Shown: in pieces, positions 1 through 9,027 of the stretch
Layout of the letters: each line of letters begins with the position of its first letter
Position numbering within the stretch: the first letter of the stretch is position 1
Assembly (NCBI RefSeq): GCF_947498345.1
Contig: NZ_CANMJY010000001.1
Location: forward strand, 558,001 to 622,000
Direction of reading: 5' to 3'
DNA from: an uncultured Winogradskyella sp.
GTDB taxonomy: Bacteria > Bacteroidota > Bacteroidia > Flavobacteriales > Flavobacteriaceae
Length of the DNA: 64,000 bases
Notes under the pieces: generated by a model
Told to the model about the DNA's origin: nothing
Database searches by the model: none
The model's input: the letters and a program-made list of their open reading frames with translations, nothing else
Position numbers and translations under genes: made by a program

Positions 1-1272
1 GCTACTTCTGCTAAGGTCAATCATCAACAGTCTAAAGCTAACATGCTGCCTGGTATTAATGGTAATTTTAATCTTGGTGTCAATGATGGGAGAAGTATCG
101 ATCCGTTTACTAATGATTTTATAACTCAAGAACTAACATTTTCTAATTTAGGTTTAAGTTTGGATATGACTGTTTTTAATGGTTTTAGATTATTAAATAC
201 AGCAAAACAAAACCGCTTAAATAGAAAAGCTTCAGAGCTGGAAAGGGAAGCAGAACAACAAGATTTAGTGTTGAATGTTACTTTAGCATATTTACAAGTT
301 TTAAATAGTAAAGCTGTTTTAGACTTAACAAAACAACGTTATGAAACTACAAAAAAGCAATTGAAAATTCAGGAAGATTTTTATAAAAACGAATCTGGAA
401 ACCCAGCAGATTACGCAGATATTTTAGGGCAAATAGCTAGCGACGAAACAAGTATTTTAGCTTCTGAGTCTAGCTTAAATAGTGCAAAATTAAGCCTGGT
501 GAGATTGTTGAATCTTCCAGAGCGTGTTGTAGTTGATGCCAAGTCTATACTATTAGATTTTGAAAAATATAACCTATCAGCAGATGAGGTGTATAAAGAA
601 GCAATACAAAACTTAGCTACTTTTAAAGCCAATGAATTACGTATCGAAGCTGCAAAGAAAGGGGTTAGTATAGCTAAATCTCAATTTACACCAGAAGTAT
701 CCATTTTTGCAGGTGTTAATACCAACTATTCTAGTGCAGCTCAACTTTTTAACTCAATAGGAACTAGTATTGTTGAAACAGGAGATTTTGTAATTGTTAA
801 TGGCCAGGATTTTCAGGTAATGACTGAGCAAAATAATTTTGAAGACGAATCTATTAGTTACCAAGATCAGTTAGATAACAATTTAAACACAGTACTAGGT
901 GTTGCTGTCAATGTGCCACTTTTTAATGGGTTTAGAGCCAAGAATAATGTAGCTCTACAAAAAATTAGAGTAGAAGAGTCTATTTTAGAATTAGAGCGTA
1001 CACATTTGGAAATAAAAAATGCAATAGCTCAGGTACATTTTGATATGGAAGCCGTTTATGACCGTTATCAAAGTTTGCTGAAACAAGTTGAAGCTTATGA
1101 AGAGTCTTACCGTATTAACGAGATAAGATTTAATAGTGGTGTATCTAATTTCTTAAGTTATGTGACAAGCAAGAATAATTTAGATAATGCTAAAGTCAAT
1201 TTAACAAATGCTAAATATGAATACTTACTTCGTGTTAAAGTTTTAGATTATTACAGAGGTGTCGCTAATTAA
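1..1272 (+). CDS. TolC-family outer membrane efflux protein, 5' end outside window
   Basis: Outer-membrane channel of the TolC/OEP type, which pairs with a periplasmic adaptor and an inner-membrane pump to export small molecules or proteins. The frame is open from base 1, so the first ATG at 43 is internal and the signal peptide lies outside the window. Two repeated OEP halves are visible. Each has long amphipathic helices rich in Leu, Ala, Asn and Glu (residues about 55-160 and 300-405) and the recurring phrase VFNGFR/LFNGFRAKNN before a helix, as expected for the internally duplicated TolC fold. The 3' end overlaps the convergent small membrane gene by 8 bases. The pump and adaptor genes would be upstream of the window. 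Confidence 0.9.
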   Translation, partial: ATSAKVNHQQSKANMLPGINGNFNLGVNDGRSIDPFTNDFITQELTFSNLGLSLDMTVFNGFRLLNTAKQNRLNRKASELEREAEQQDLVLNVTLAYLQVLNSKAVLDLTKQRYETTKKQLKIQEDFYKNESGNPADYADILGQIASDETSILASESSLNSAKLSLVRLLNLPERVVVDAKSILLDFEKYNLSADEVYKEAIQNLATFKANELRIEAAKKGVSIAKSQFTPEVSIFAGVNTNYSSAAQLFNSIGTSIVETGDFVIVNGQDFQVMTEQNNFEDESISYQDQLDNNLNTVLGVAVNVPLFNGFRAKNNVALQKIRVEESILELERTHLEIKNAIAQVHFDMEAVYDRYQSLLKQVEAYEESYRINEIRFNSGVSNFLSYVTSKNNLDNAKVNLTNAKYEYLLRVKVLDYYRGVAN

Positions 1273-1507
1273 AAATTAAATAGTAGATTTTATCACCTAT
1301 CCAATACCCGAAACCTAAAAGTATAGGGTAGCCTATAAATAACCATAAGTAATCTATAATAGACAGTTTACTAAAAGTTGAAGTACCGTTATTGGTCAAT
1401 AAATTAATAAAATCATACCAGGATTTAACTCCTAATTTCGCTACCAAGGCATTAACTAAAATAGCAATAATTAGAATAGCTAATCCGATAGTGTATAGTC
1501 GTATCAT
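1265..1507 (-). CDS. small membrane protein of unknown function (80 aa)
   Basis: Two hydrophobic segments are visible, residues about 5-25 and 52-78, separated by a polar loop of about 25 residues. It is likely a small inner-membrane protein with both ends on the same side. It lies just downstream of the aldo/keto reductase gene on the same strand and overlaps the end of the TolC-like gene by 8 bases. No catalytic motif can be seen. I recognise it only as a conserved-looking Flavobacteriaceae hypothetical; no function is assigned. Confidence 0.65.
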   Translation of the reverse strand: MIRLYTIGLAILIIAILVNALVAKLGVKSWYDFINLLTNNGTSTFSKLSIIDYLWLFIGYPILLGFGYWIGDKIYYLIFN

Positions 1508-1516
1508 ACTATTAAT

Positions 1517-2473
1517 TTAATTCCACTCTAAGTTACTCCTTTCTTGCCAATATTGTTTAGGGGATATTGCAAATGATTTTAGTTGAGATAGCTCCATATC
1601 ATTTAACTCAAAACTCATAGCTTTTAAATTTTGTTTTAAATGATTAGTGTTTGATGCGCCACTCAATACTATTGTTGGTCCTAGATTATCCACTACAAAA
1701 CGTAGGGCAACAGCATCTATTCCAACATTATATTTTGCAGACAGATTATCTAAGTAATCATAATTGTTCAGGTAAGCCCGAAATTGTTTATTTCTAAAAA
1801 CCCTACCATTAGCCATAGCTTCTTTAATAATCACAGATTTACCTTCAGCTAATAATTGTTTTAAAATAGTGTGGCAAGATTGTTCAAAAATGTTATATGT
1901 TACCTGATAGCTGTCAAACAAAGCTTTATCCTTAAAAACTATTTTTTGTGCTTCTTCAATAATCTTAGTCTGTTCGGGACCGCTGGAGGTAATACCTATT
2001 TTTAGCTGATACCTCTCTTTTAATTCACTAAGCCTAGATAACACATCAGTATTGGTTAACACACCACTATCTAGCGTAGCAGAATGTATTTGATAGATAT
2101 TTAAATTAGGCATAAAGGCTTTTGAAATAGCCCATTGCTCATTAAGCTTTGATAAAGAATGCTCTTTTATTTCGTGCTTTCCTTTATATCCAACTTCCCA
2201 ATTGGCTACATAAGTATAACCAAACTTTGTAGATAGACTAACATCCTTATAATCTCTTGAGTTATTCCATTCTAATAAAAACTGTTCGCCTAAACCATAA
2301 GAAGGGGCGACATCAAAATCTCTAATATCCAAGCTATAAGCTTCGTCTAAAATCCTAAATGCATTATTTTTAAAAGCATCAATAGATTTATCGATAGTAT
2401 TATTAAATCTGATGTTAATATAATCTGGTCTACCTATAGCGGCTAAGCCTAGACCAATTCTAGTACGACTCAT
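1517..2473 (-). CDS. aldo/keto reductase family protein
   Basis: NAD(P)H-dependent oxidoreductase with a (beta/alpha)8 barrel, 318 aa, the usual length. The start reads MSRTRIGLGLAAIGRP, the GLG-type first strand of the family. The catalytic Asp-Tyr stretch is DVAPSYGLGEQFL (about residues 55-67), followed by a Lys in STKFGYTY (the KxG position) and a His in YQIHSATLD. The C-terminal VLSGASNTNHLKQNL segment matches the cofactor phosphate-binding loop. The subfamily is that of small aldehyde/sugar reductases; the substrate cannot be read from sequence. It is the penultimate gene of the msrB-msrA leftward cluster, so a role in carbonyl or oxidative damage is plausible but inferred. Confidence 0.88.
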   Translation of the reverse strand: MSRTRIGLGLAAIGRPDYINIRFNNTIDKSIDAFKNNAFRILDEAYSLDIRDFDVAPSYGLGEQFLLEWNNSRDYKDVSLSTKFGYTYVANWEVGYKGKHEIKEHSLSKLNEQWAISKAFMPNLNIYQIHSATLDSGVLTNTDVLSRLSELKERYQLKIGITSSGPEQTKIIEEAQKIVFKDKALFDSYQVTYNIFEQSCHTILKQLLAEGKSVIIKEAMANGRVFRNKQFRAYLNNYDYLDNLSAKYNVGIDAVALRFVVDNLGPTIVLSGASNTNHLKQNLKAMSFELNDMELSQLKSFAISPKQYWQERSNLEWN

Positions 2474-2484
2474 TTACTTTATTG

Positions 2485-2994
2485 TTAAGTTGTAATGATA
2501 TAATCAGCATTGGTATAATCCGAAAATTTATCCAATAATAATTTCAATTTAGGGTTTATAAAGCGTTCGCAAAAAGGCTTTTTGGGATTTTTTTGATAAT
2601 AATTCTGAATAGCTTCTCTCGAAGCTTTAAATTTTGAAAACGGTAATACTTTAGTAATGAGTTTTCCTTTAAAATCATTTTGAGATATTGCCAACAACTT
2701 TTTTGCTTCGGCTATCTGTTCTTCAGAGTAAGTGTAAATCGCAGAGCGGTATTTTTCTCGCATAGAATGTGCTGAGGTACTTTTGTGCGTGTGCAAATGA
2801 ATTTCTATTAAAGTTTGAAGCGATATAATTCCAGTATCAAAATGAACAATAACAGCCTCAGAAAAAGAACTGTTGTCATTAGTTTAAGCTACGTAACCTT
2901 GTTCAACCAGTTTTACACCTTTCAAAGATTGAAACACGGCTTCAGTACACCAATGGCAACCACCTCCTAATGCTATTTTAGTTTGTTGAGCCAT
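2485..2994 (-). pseudogene. MsrA-type peptide methionine sulfoxide reductase, broken by an in-frame TAA
   Basis: Second MsrA-like gene in the cluster. Translating from the ATG at 2994 gives [20 protein letters not shown], the catalytic-Cys motif of MsrA. After codon 36 (GYVA) an in-frame TAA lies at 2884-2886, and the same frame then continues without further stops through AVIVHFD, the HTHKST segment and an MsrA-like C-terminus to the stop at 2485. One base change (for example TCA to TAA) explains the break. The catalytic Cys is in the 36-residue fragment, so the downstream part cannot be active alone; a TTG at 2796 could start a 103-residue remnant. The start overlaps the glutaredoxin-like gene by 22 bases. 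A sequencing error is the main alternative. Confidence 0.8.
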
Positions 2995-3224
2995 TTGTTT
3001 AATTCTTTATCTGAAGGGTTTCTTAATTTTTTAGAACCAATCAGTATTGTTGGGAAATTCAATTTTCTGTTTTCATAAAGTTGTCTTAATTCTTCAGCAT
3101 AGTTTGCATATTTCTCAACATCAAGAAATGAAAAAGTCAGCCCCTTTTCGTTAAAAAAAACTTGATAATATTGCGTTTTATGGCAACGTTGCGCACCATA
3201 CAATTTTATTTTAGGATATACCAT
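2973..3224 (-). CDS. glutaredoxin-like small thioredoxin-fold protein
   Basis: An 83-residue protein with a thioredoxin-type layout: strand KIKLYGA, then RCHKTQYY where glutaredoxins carry CPYC, then a central [16 protein letters not shown] segment with the cis-proline position (FPT) and a C-terminal helix. Only one Cys of the active-site pair is present (CHKT), so it is monothiol or not a redox enzyme. It sits between two msrA genes on the same strand, which suggests it recycles or accompanies the sulfoxide reductases; that is an inference. Its 3' end overlaps the start of the broken msrA copy by 22 bases. Confidence 0.75.
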   Translation of the reverse strand: MVYPKIKLYGAQRCHKTQYYQVFFNEKGLTFSFLDVEKYANYAEELRQLYENRKLNFPTILIGSKKLRNPSDKELNKWLNKLK

Positions 3225-3289
3225 TGGGTAATGACCTTTCTTTTTTAATAACTCAAAGCAACTTTAAAAGGCTGCTTTGAGTTTATTAA

Positions 3290-3835
3290 TTAAGCACTTT
3301 TTAGTTTATCTGAGTGTAACTTTCTAAGCTTAGCCAATTTAGGATCTATTACAAAATTACAGTACCCGTAATTAGGATTGTTTTTATAAAAATCCTGATG
3401 TTCCTTTTCAGCTTCATAAAAAGTAACAGCTTCTGAAACCTCAGTGACTATAGGATCATCGTAATACTTAGCTAGTTCTTTAATCACGACTTCAGCAATT
3501 TCTTTCTGCGTTTCATCATGATAATAAATTACCGAACGATATTGTGTGCCACGATCTGCGCCTTGACGGTTCAAGGACGTAGGATCGTGAGTCGTCATAA
3601 ATATGACAAGAATATCTTCGTAAGAAATCACATTAGCGTCAAAAGTAATTTGCACCACTTCAGCATGCCCTGTTAAGCCAGAGCAAATTTCTCTATAGGT
3701 TGGTCTCCCTGGAACATTACCTCCCGAGTAACCAGAAACAACACTTTCTACACCTTTTACTTCTTGAAATACTGCTTCTGTACACCAAAAGCAGCCACCA
3801 CCAATAGTAGCGATTTTTAAATTTTTAGTAGTCAT
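3290..3835 (-). CDS. msrA: peptide-methionine (S)-S-oxide reductase MsrA
   Basis: Reduces the S-epimer of methionine sulfoxide in proteins and free Met(O). At 181 aa it is complete. The catalytic motif GGGCFWCTEAVF is at residues 12-23 (nucleophile Cys15). The family blocks GYSGG, HAEVVQITFD, FMTTHDPTSLNRQGADRGTQ and the C-terminal YCNFVIDPK are all present, with a Cys near residue 160 as probable resolving cysteine. No signal peptide, so cytoplasmic. The start overlaps the stop of msrB by one base (TAATG), indicating translational coupling. It is the functional counterpart of the broken copy at 2485-2994. Confidence 0.97.
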   Translation of the reverse strand: MTTKNLKIATIGGGCFWCTEAVFQEVKGVESVVSGYSGGNVPGRPTYREICSGLTGHAEVVQITFDANVISYEDILVIFMTTHDPTSLNRQGADRGTQYRSVIYYHDETQKEIAEVVIKELAKYYDDPIVTEVSEAVTFYEAEKEHQDFYKNNPNYGYCNFVIDPKLAKLRKLHSDKLKSA

Positions 3836-4287
3836 TAGGCCGTCTCCTTATCTAAGGTCATTGATTCTGAATTAATACAATAGCGTAAACCACTTGGTTC
3901 TGGTCCATCTGGGAAAATGTGGCCTAAATGGGCATCGCAAGTATTACACATCACTTCTACACGTACCATACCAAAAGACGAGTCTTTTTCGTACTTAATT
4001 GCATTTTTCTTAATTGGTTGTGTAAAACTAGGCCAACCAGTACCAGAGCTAAACTTAATTGTAGAATCAAACAAAGGAGTGTCACAACATACACAGTTGT
4101 ACTTACCTTCATCATAGATGCTACAAAGTGCTCCACTATGGGCACGTTCAGTACCTTTTTGCCTTGTAATTCTGAATTGCTCTGGAGTTAATTGAGCTCT
4201 CCATTCTGCTTCTGTTTTTTCAACGCGTCTGTCTGGCGTTGGGTTTCCATTTACGGAAAAGTTGATTACATCTTTCCAAGTTAGCAT
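3835..4287 (-). CDS. msrB: peptide-methionine (R)-S-oxide reductase MsrB
   Basis: Reduces the R-epimer of methionine sulfoxide, complementing MsrA. At 150 aa it is normal length for a stand-alone MsrB. Two zinc-binding CxxC pairs are visible (YNCVCCDTPLF and CNTCDAHLGHIF), plus the GTGWPSF block and the catalytic RYCINSESM. The N-terminus WRAQLTPEQFRITRQKGTER is the classic MsrB entry. No signal peptide. First gene of the leftward operon msrB-msrA-glutaredoxin-like-msrA pseudogene-aldo/keto reductase-small membrane protein; the promoter should lie in the 147-base divergent gap to the protease gene, where I see no clear TAnnTTTG box. Confidence 0.97.
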   Translation of the reverse strand: MLTWKDVINFSVNGNPTPDRRVEKTEAEWRAQLTPEQFRITRQKGTERAHSGALCSIYDEGKYNCVCCDTPLFDSTIKFSSGTGWPSFTQPIKKNAIKYEKDSSFGMVRVEVMCNTCDAHLGHIFPDGPEPSGLRYCINSESMTLDKETA

Positions 4288-4434
4288 ACTGTTTGTTCCT
4301 TTCTTTTCTAGTTAATAATATGCTTTGTTTAAGATATAAAAATAGTCGAAGTATTTAGAATTTCCTTACACATTTTAAAATGTAATTTTTGAGTCTTTAT
4401 AAACGTTTATCTTTAAGTGCTAAAACTATTCTAA

Positions 4435-5313
4435 ATGAAGACAACAATTTTTAAATACTGTCTATTTGCTTTATTGTTTTCTATTGCTACCAGTTACGCT
4501 CAGGATACCATTCCATTTAATCTAGGTAAGGATAATAGAATATATTTAAAGGCTACAGTAAATGATTCTGAACCTTTGATATTTATTTTTGATACTGGTG
4601 CTAATGCGATGGTTGTTAACACCACTAAAACGAATTCTAAACTAAATTTAAAATTTAATTCAGAAACGGAAAATACAGGTGCAAATGGAACAATTAACCA
4701 GAAAGTAAGTACATCTAACACATTGCAAATTGGAAAGTTTAAAAGAACAAATGAAGATATCATAGGTATTCCTTATTCTGCTGAGCATTATACTTTTGAC
4801 GGTGTTATTGGCTATCCTTTTTTTGAAGATTATTTAATTGAAATTAATTACAAGCTTCATAAGTTAGTACTTCATAGTTCCCTGAAAACAATAACTAATC
4901 TTAAAAGTTATGATAAAACTAAAATGGGAATAATACAAGAGGTTCCTTTTATAGACTTTACTATTATAAAAGCGAATAATATGTCAGTAACTTTTCCGGC
5001 TTTGATAGATACAGGATTTAATGGTGAATTAATTGTTTATCATAAAACGGTAACAGAATTTAAGTTATCTAACCATTTCGAAAAAATTGGTGCTGGAAAA
5101 TCTCAAGGCACAGATGGAACAATAATACATTCAGATCAGGTTATTATACCTAAAGTGAAAATAGGGGATGTAACTATAAAAAATACAATCGCCAGTTTAA
5201 ACAAGACTTCAACTAATACAGAATTTACAGCTATTTTAGGTGGTGAAATTCTTAAGAACATTAATTGGATTTTAGATTTTAAAAAGAAAAGGATCTACAC
5301 AATTTCAAAATAA
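4435..5313 (+). CDS. secreted retropepsin-like aspartyl protease family protein
   Basis: 292 residues with an N-terminal signal peptide (hydrophobic core to about residue 20, cleavage likely after SYA). Two Asp-Thr-Gly triads are visible: IFDTGANAMVV near residue 52 and LIDTGFNGELIVY near residue 190, each followed by the hydrophobic-hydrophobic-Gly pattern of pepsin-like lobes (GVIGYPFF and AILGGEIL). This gives a complete two-lobed enzyme rather than a single retroviral-type domain. The family is common in Bacteroidota and is exported to the periplasm; substrates are unknown. Transcribed divergently from msrB and convergent with the LytTR regulator. Confidence 0.85.
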   Translation: MKTTIFKYCLFALLFSIATSYAQDTIPFNLGKDNRIYLKATVNDSEPLIFIFDTGANAMVVNTTKTNSKLNLKFNSETENTGANGTINQKVSTSNTLQIGKFKRTNEDIIGIPYSAEHYTFDGVIGYPFFEDYLIEINYKLHKLVLHSSLKTITNLKSYDKTKMGIIQEVPFIDFTIIKANNMSVTFPALIDTGFNGELIVYHKTVTEFKLSNHFEKIGAGKSQGTDGTIIHSDQVIIPKVKIGDVTIKNTIASLNKTSTNTEFTAILGGEILKNINWILDFKKKRIYTISK

Positions 5314-5383
5314 TAAATAGAAAGTAACATAGTATTTGTTCTATAATATATTCTCTATTACATTACAAGTTGGCTAATAACGA

Positions 5384-6145
5384 CTATTTTATTATTAAAT
5401 ACTTTGCTATTACACTACTAAATGATCTGGAAGACAAAACCTCAATACCGTTTTTTAGCTTAAATTTATATACATTGTTATTTACATAGACACATGTTTT
5501 AATATAAAATTTGTTGAGTATTAATGTTCTGTGAATTCTCAAAAATTGATCAGGGTCTAAATTGTTATATAAAGCATTCATAGTCTTTCTGTACAGATAA
5601 GATTTTTCATTTGTTATAAGTTTAATGTAGTTACCATCACTTTTAAAGTAAATAACATCATCAACATTGATACTTTTAGTTCTGCCTTTGGTAGTAAAAC
5701 TTATTTCGTTTATAAATGTGTTGGTCTCTTGTAGTGTTTGCTGTAATAGACGTTTTATGTTTTTCTCTAGTTTAGAGGTTTTATTTGTTTTTTGAATAGC
5801 TATAATCCGTTCTATAGCAATTTCCAACCGCTCATTATCAAATGGTTTTAATAAATAATCTACAGCATTAATTTTAAATGCGTTTAGAGCATAAGTGTCA
5901 TAAGCAGTTGTAAATATAACATAGGGTTTTTTGGGGAGTTTATCATAAACAGTAAAGCCATCCATATCTGGCATTTGAATATCCAAAAAAATTAAATCGG
6001 GTTCTTTTAAATTTATTTTTTCTAAAGCGTCTTTACCATTTTTACATTCACCAACAATTGATAATGATTCATAGGGTTCTAGCAATTTTATCAATCGTTG
6101 TCTTGCTAAAAATTCGTCATCTATAATAAGGCATCTTAGTTTCAT
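5384..6145 (-). CDS. LytTR-family response regulator
   Basis: 253-residue two-component regulator. The receiver domain (residues 1-120) has the acidic pocket IIDDE at 7-11, phospho-acceptor Asp55 in FLDIQMPDMDGF, the Thr in FTTAYD and Lys in LLKPFDNE. A coiled linker of about 35 residues leads to a C-terminal LytTR DNA-binding domain (about 150-253) with the typical VDDVIYFKSDGNYIKL and FLRIHRTLILN blocks. The gene follows its partner kinase by 2 bases, so the pair is co-transcribed. Targets are likely cell-envelope genes, which is only a family-level guess. Confidence 0.95.
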   Translation of the reverse strand: MKLRCLIIDDEFLARQRLIKLLEPYESLSIVGECKNGKDALEKINLKEPDLIFLDIQMPDMDGFTVYDKLPKKPYVIFTTAYDTYALNAFKINAVDYLLKPFDNERLEIAIERIIAIQKTNKTSKLEKNIKRLLQQTLQETNTFINEISFTTKGRTKSINVDDVIYFKSDGNYIKLITNEKSYLYRKTMNALYNNLDPDQFLRIHRTLILNKFYIKTCVYVNNNVYKFKLKNGIEVLSSRSFSSVIAKYLIIK

Positions 6146-6147
6146 TG

Positions 6148-7254
6148 TTATTCAATAATAGGCAAAACCATTTTTGCTCTATACAATTCAGGACTATCAA
6201 AATCTGCACTAAATACATAACGATTGTCGTAAAATTGTTTGAGCCTTTTCGTAATATTTAATAAACCAGTACCTGTACCATCTGGTTTTGTGTAATTTTT
6301 GTTTGTATTGAATGTATTCGAAATTTGTAATACCAAAGCGTCTTTTTGCATAAGACCGTTATGTTCTACTTGAATACCTATTTTTATTTCTCCATTTTCT
6401 ACTGTTGGAATAATCCCATATTTAACAGCATTTTCTACTAAAGGTTGAAATATCATATTTGGGATTTTTAAATGCATAGCTTCCTTAGCTATATTATAAG
6501 ATATGGTTACACGATCTTTATAGCGTACTTGCTCTAGATCTAAATAATCTTTTATAAACCCAAGCTCATCTTTTACAGTAACCATTTGCTCAGCATCGTA
6601 TTCTAAGATGTATCTAAGTAATGTGCCTAACTTACTTAACATCTTTTGTGCATTCTTACTATCTATATCTATCATAGCAGCAATAGAATGCAATGTATTG
6701 AACAAAAAATGTGGCTGTAATTGCATTCGTAATGCATTTAATTGTGATGCAATTAATGCTTTTTGATTAAGTAAATATTTTTTTTGATAATCAAACGCAA
6801 GAAAAATTGCAACAATGACCAAAAGCTCTATAAAACTAGAAAAACTACCTATAACGAGAACTACCATGTTATTATGACCAAAAAAAGACTTTAAATAACC
6901 ACCATTTATATAGTTTACGATATCATCTAATCTTGATACGATTAATTTATGACAAACAGCCAGAATTATGCAACCAGAAAGAAAAAGTAGAAGGTTAGAT
7001 ATATTAAAACGATTTAGGCTTTGAATGATTTTTGTTAAAGAATAAACTAAAGGTGTTAAAATAACCCAAAGTAAATATGTAATTGTTATTTTTAATGTTA
7101 TTAATAACCAGCTAAAGGTGTAGTTATAATCATTTATTAGATGATTTGTATAAGCTTTAAGGATAAAAAATAAACTAATTATTATACTGGCCAATAGAAT
7201 TTTATCAATGGCTACTGGCAAATTATAATAATATTGACGAATCCTTTTTAGCAT
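6148..7254 (-). CDS. LytS/YehU-type sensor histidine kinase
   Basis: 368-residue membrane sensor. Four hydrophobic segments occupy residues about 15-160, followed by the His_kinase domain with the LQPHFLFNTLHSIAAMID motif (phospho-acceptor His in QPHFLFN, about residue 180) and an HATPase_c domain with the N box PLVENAVKYGI and G box DGTGTGLLNI. This arrangement is the LytS/AlgZ class that signals to LytTR regulators, and the regulator gene follows immediately. The sensing region is membrane-embedded with little extracytoplasmic loop, so it probably detects a membrane-borne cue. Confidence 0.95.
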   Translation of the reverse strand: MLKRIRQYYYNLPVAIDKILLASIIISLFFILKAYTNHLINDYNYTFSWLLITLKITITYLLWVILTPLVYSLTKIIQSLNRFNISNLLLFLSGCIILAVCHKLIVSRLDDIVNYINGGYLKSFFGHNNMVVLVIGSFSSFIELLVIVAIFLAFDYQKKYLLNQKALIASQLNALRMQLQPHFLFNTLHSIAAMIDIDSKNAQKMLSKLGTLLRYILEYDAEQMVTVKDELGFIKDYLDLEQVRYKDRVTISYNIAKEAMHLKIPNMIFQPLVENAVKYGIIPTVENGEIKIGIQVEHNGLMQKDALVLQISNTFNTNKNYTKPDGTGTGLLNITKRLKQFYDNRYVFSADFDSPELYRAKMVLPIIE

Positions 7255-7277
7255 TATAGGTTTTATATATTCTTAAT

Positions 7278-7754
7278 ATGAAATTAAATAGTATTTGTTT
7301 TTTAGTTATTGCCATTTTGTGTTTGGGTTGCAAAAATGATAAAACAACTTCAGAAACATTAGATTCAAATATAACAGAAACCAATTTAAAGCATATAAGT
7401 GAGTTGTCATATATGGAGATTTATCGTGCACTTTTTGTTGATAATAATGGAGGTTTTGATGCTCATGGTGATTTATATGGACAAGATGCTCTTTCATTTT
7501 TGTCTTTTTCTAAAGAACCTGGTTCTTGTGGAAATATAATATATGTATCTAATACTTCTAATGATGTTATAACACTAGCCTTAAAGTCTAGTTTCAGTTT
7601 TCCTGGCAATCCAAATAATGAAATGCTTAGAGCTTATAAAATAGCGCCTAATCAAAAAATATCTGTTGGTAATTCAAAATTATGTTATAACGGAAAAGAG
7701 TATGACATTAAAAAAGAAATTACTTCTGCTGGTTTTGGTAGTGACTATGAATAA
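7278..7754 (+). CDS. putative lipoprotein of unknown function
   Basis: 158 residues with a lipobox: the hydrophobic leader ends in ILCLGC at residues 16-21 (lipidated Cys21), followed by the polar stretch KNDKTTSE typical of exposed lipoproteins. The mature part has no motif I recognise; it is acidic in its first half and contains two further Cys. The gene starts 23 bases from the divergent sensor kinase start, so the two may share a regulatory region. Function unknown. Confidence 0.75.
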   Translation: MKLNSICFLVIAILCLGCKNDKTTSETLDSNITETNLKHISELSYMEIYRALFVDNNGGFDAHGDLYGQDALSFLSFSKEPGSCGNIIYVSNTSNDVITLALKSSFSFPGNPNNEMLRAYKIAPNQKISVGNSKLCYNGKEYDIKKEITSAGFGSDYE

Positions 7755-7935
7755 ACTTTTTTCTCAAAACTATAAGGTTTGTATACTATTATATAACCAA
7801 ATGTGATGTTTCGTTTAATTTGTGACGAATAGTTAAGTTTTCATTTAAAGGAATAGTTTTTTTGAGCTTTTTTAACCATTTATCACAAAACTAACCACTC
7901 AACACAATTTAATTTTACTTAACTAAGGTCACTTT

Positions 7936-7943
7936 TAATTTTG
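7936..7943 (+). promoter_or_regulatory. possible Bacteroidota -7 promoter box
   Basis: TAATTTTG matches the TAnnTTTG -7 consensus and lies 27 bases before the DUF2911 start, which would leave a short leader. A clear TTG -33 element at the expected distance is not seen, so support is moderate. Confidence 0.4.
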
Positions 7944-7969
7944 TCTCTATAATATAAATCAATTAAGAG

Positions 7970-9019
7970 ATGAAAAGATTAAAATCACAAAACGTCCTGT
8001 TTATAGCATTTGTACTAATGCTCACAACAGTAACATTTGCTCAAAACATAACATTGCCTAGAGTAAGTCAACAAGCATCTATTACACAGCGGTCTGGTTT
8101 GTCGGATGTGACAATTAACTATCATAGTCCAAGTGTACAAGGACGGCAGATTTTTGGAGGAATTGTACCCTATAATCAAGTATGGCGAGCAGGAGCTAAT
8201 GAAAACACAACAATCCACTTTACGCACGATGCTACCGTTGAGGGACAAAAAATTGCTGCGGGTATTTATGGATTATACATAATGCCAAAGGAGGATAGTG
8301 CAATGGTATTGTTCTCAAAGTATAATCAATCTTGGGGATCAAATGTCCCTGAGGAAAAAGATTTAGTTTTAATGGTAACAGTTAAGCCTAAAACTATTCC
8401 TTTTCAAGAGTGGCTAAGTTATGATTTCATTGATAGAGGCAGCAAAGGTCTTACAGCTGTTTTACAATGGGAAAAAACACAAATCCCTTTTAAGATAGAA
8501 TTCGACATCAAACAAGTTGTCGTTGATAACATGAGACAAGAGTTAAAAGGTGTAGCAGGATTTGGATGGAGAGGACATATGCAGGCTGCTAATTTTTGCT
8601 TACAAAATGACATCAACTTAGATGAGGCTATGACTTGGATAGATAAATCCATAGCAAGTTCTAAAGGCTTTAGTAACCTTCAGGTAAAAGCAGGCTTATT
8701 ATTAAAAAAGGGAGATGTCGCAGGTTCAGAGAAGATTATGGAAGAAGCTATACCAACAGGTACACCGTATCAATTAAATCAGTATGGATATCAATTATTA
8801 GGATTAGGGAAAACCAAAGAAGCCATTGAAGTTTTTACTTATAACGTTGAAAAAAATAAAGAACATCAATTTATTTGGGGTTTTATAGATAGTTTAGGTG
8901 AAGCCTACTTAAAAGATGGTAATAAAAAAATGGCTTTAAAATATTACAAATTGGCAAAAACTAAAGCACCAGAAAACCAACACGCTTATTTAGATGGTGT
9001 AATAGCAGGAATTAAATAA
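7970..9019 (+). CDS. secreted DUF2911 protein with C-terminal TPR-like repeats
   Basis: 349 residues. A signal peptide spans residues 1-24 (cleavage after TFAQ). The DUF2911 domain (about 30-190) is recognised by the N-terminal block with SDVTINYHSPSVQGRQIFGG, then VPYNQVWRAGANENTTIHF and GIYGLYIMP. The last 150 residues form helical TPR-like hairpins (YGYQLLGLGKTKEAIEVF; SLGEAYLKDGNKKMALKYY). The family is abundant and uncharacterised in Bacteroidota and is periplasmic or outer-membrane associated. The following hydrolase-like gene starts 8 bases downstream, so they form a likely two-gene unit. Confidence 0.88.
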   Translation: MKRLKSQNVLFIAFVLMLTTVTFAQNITLPRVSQQASITQRSGLSDVTINYHSPSVQGRQIFGGIVPYNQVWRAGANENTTIHFTHDATVEGQKIAAGIYGLYIMPKEDSAMVLFSKYNQSWGSNVPEEKDLVLMVTVKPKTIPFQEWLSYDFIDRGSKGLTAVLQWEKTQIPFKIEFDIKQVVVDNMRQELKGVAGFGWRGHMQAANFCLQNDINLDEAMTWIDKSIASSKGFSNLQVKAGLLLKKGDVAGSEKIMEEAIPTGTPYQLNQYGYQLLGLGKTKEAIEVFTYNVEKNKEHQFIWGFIDSLGEAYLKDGNKKMALKYYKLAKTKAPENQHAYLDGVIAGIK

Positions 9020-9027
9020 TCAAAGCC

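Noticed and set aside
3917-4191. Plus-strand ORFs across msrB
   Set aside because: Shadows of msrB, which has complete zinc and catalytic motifs.
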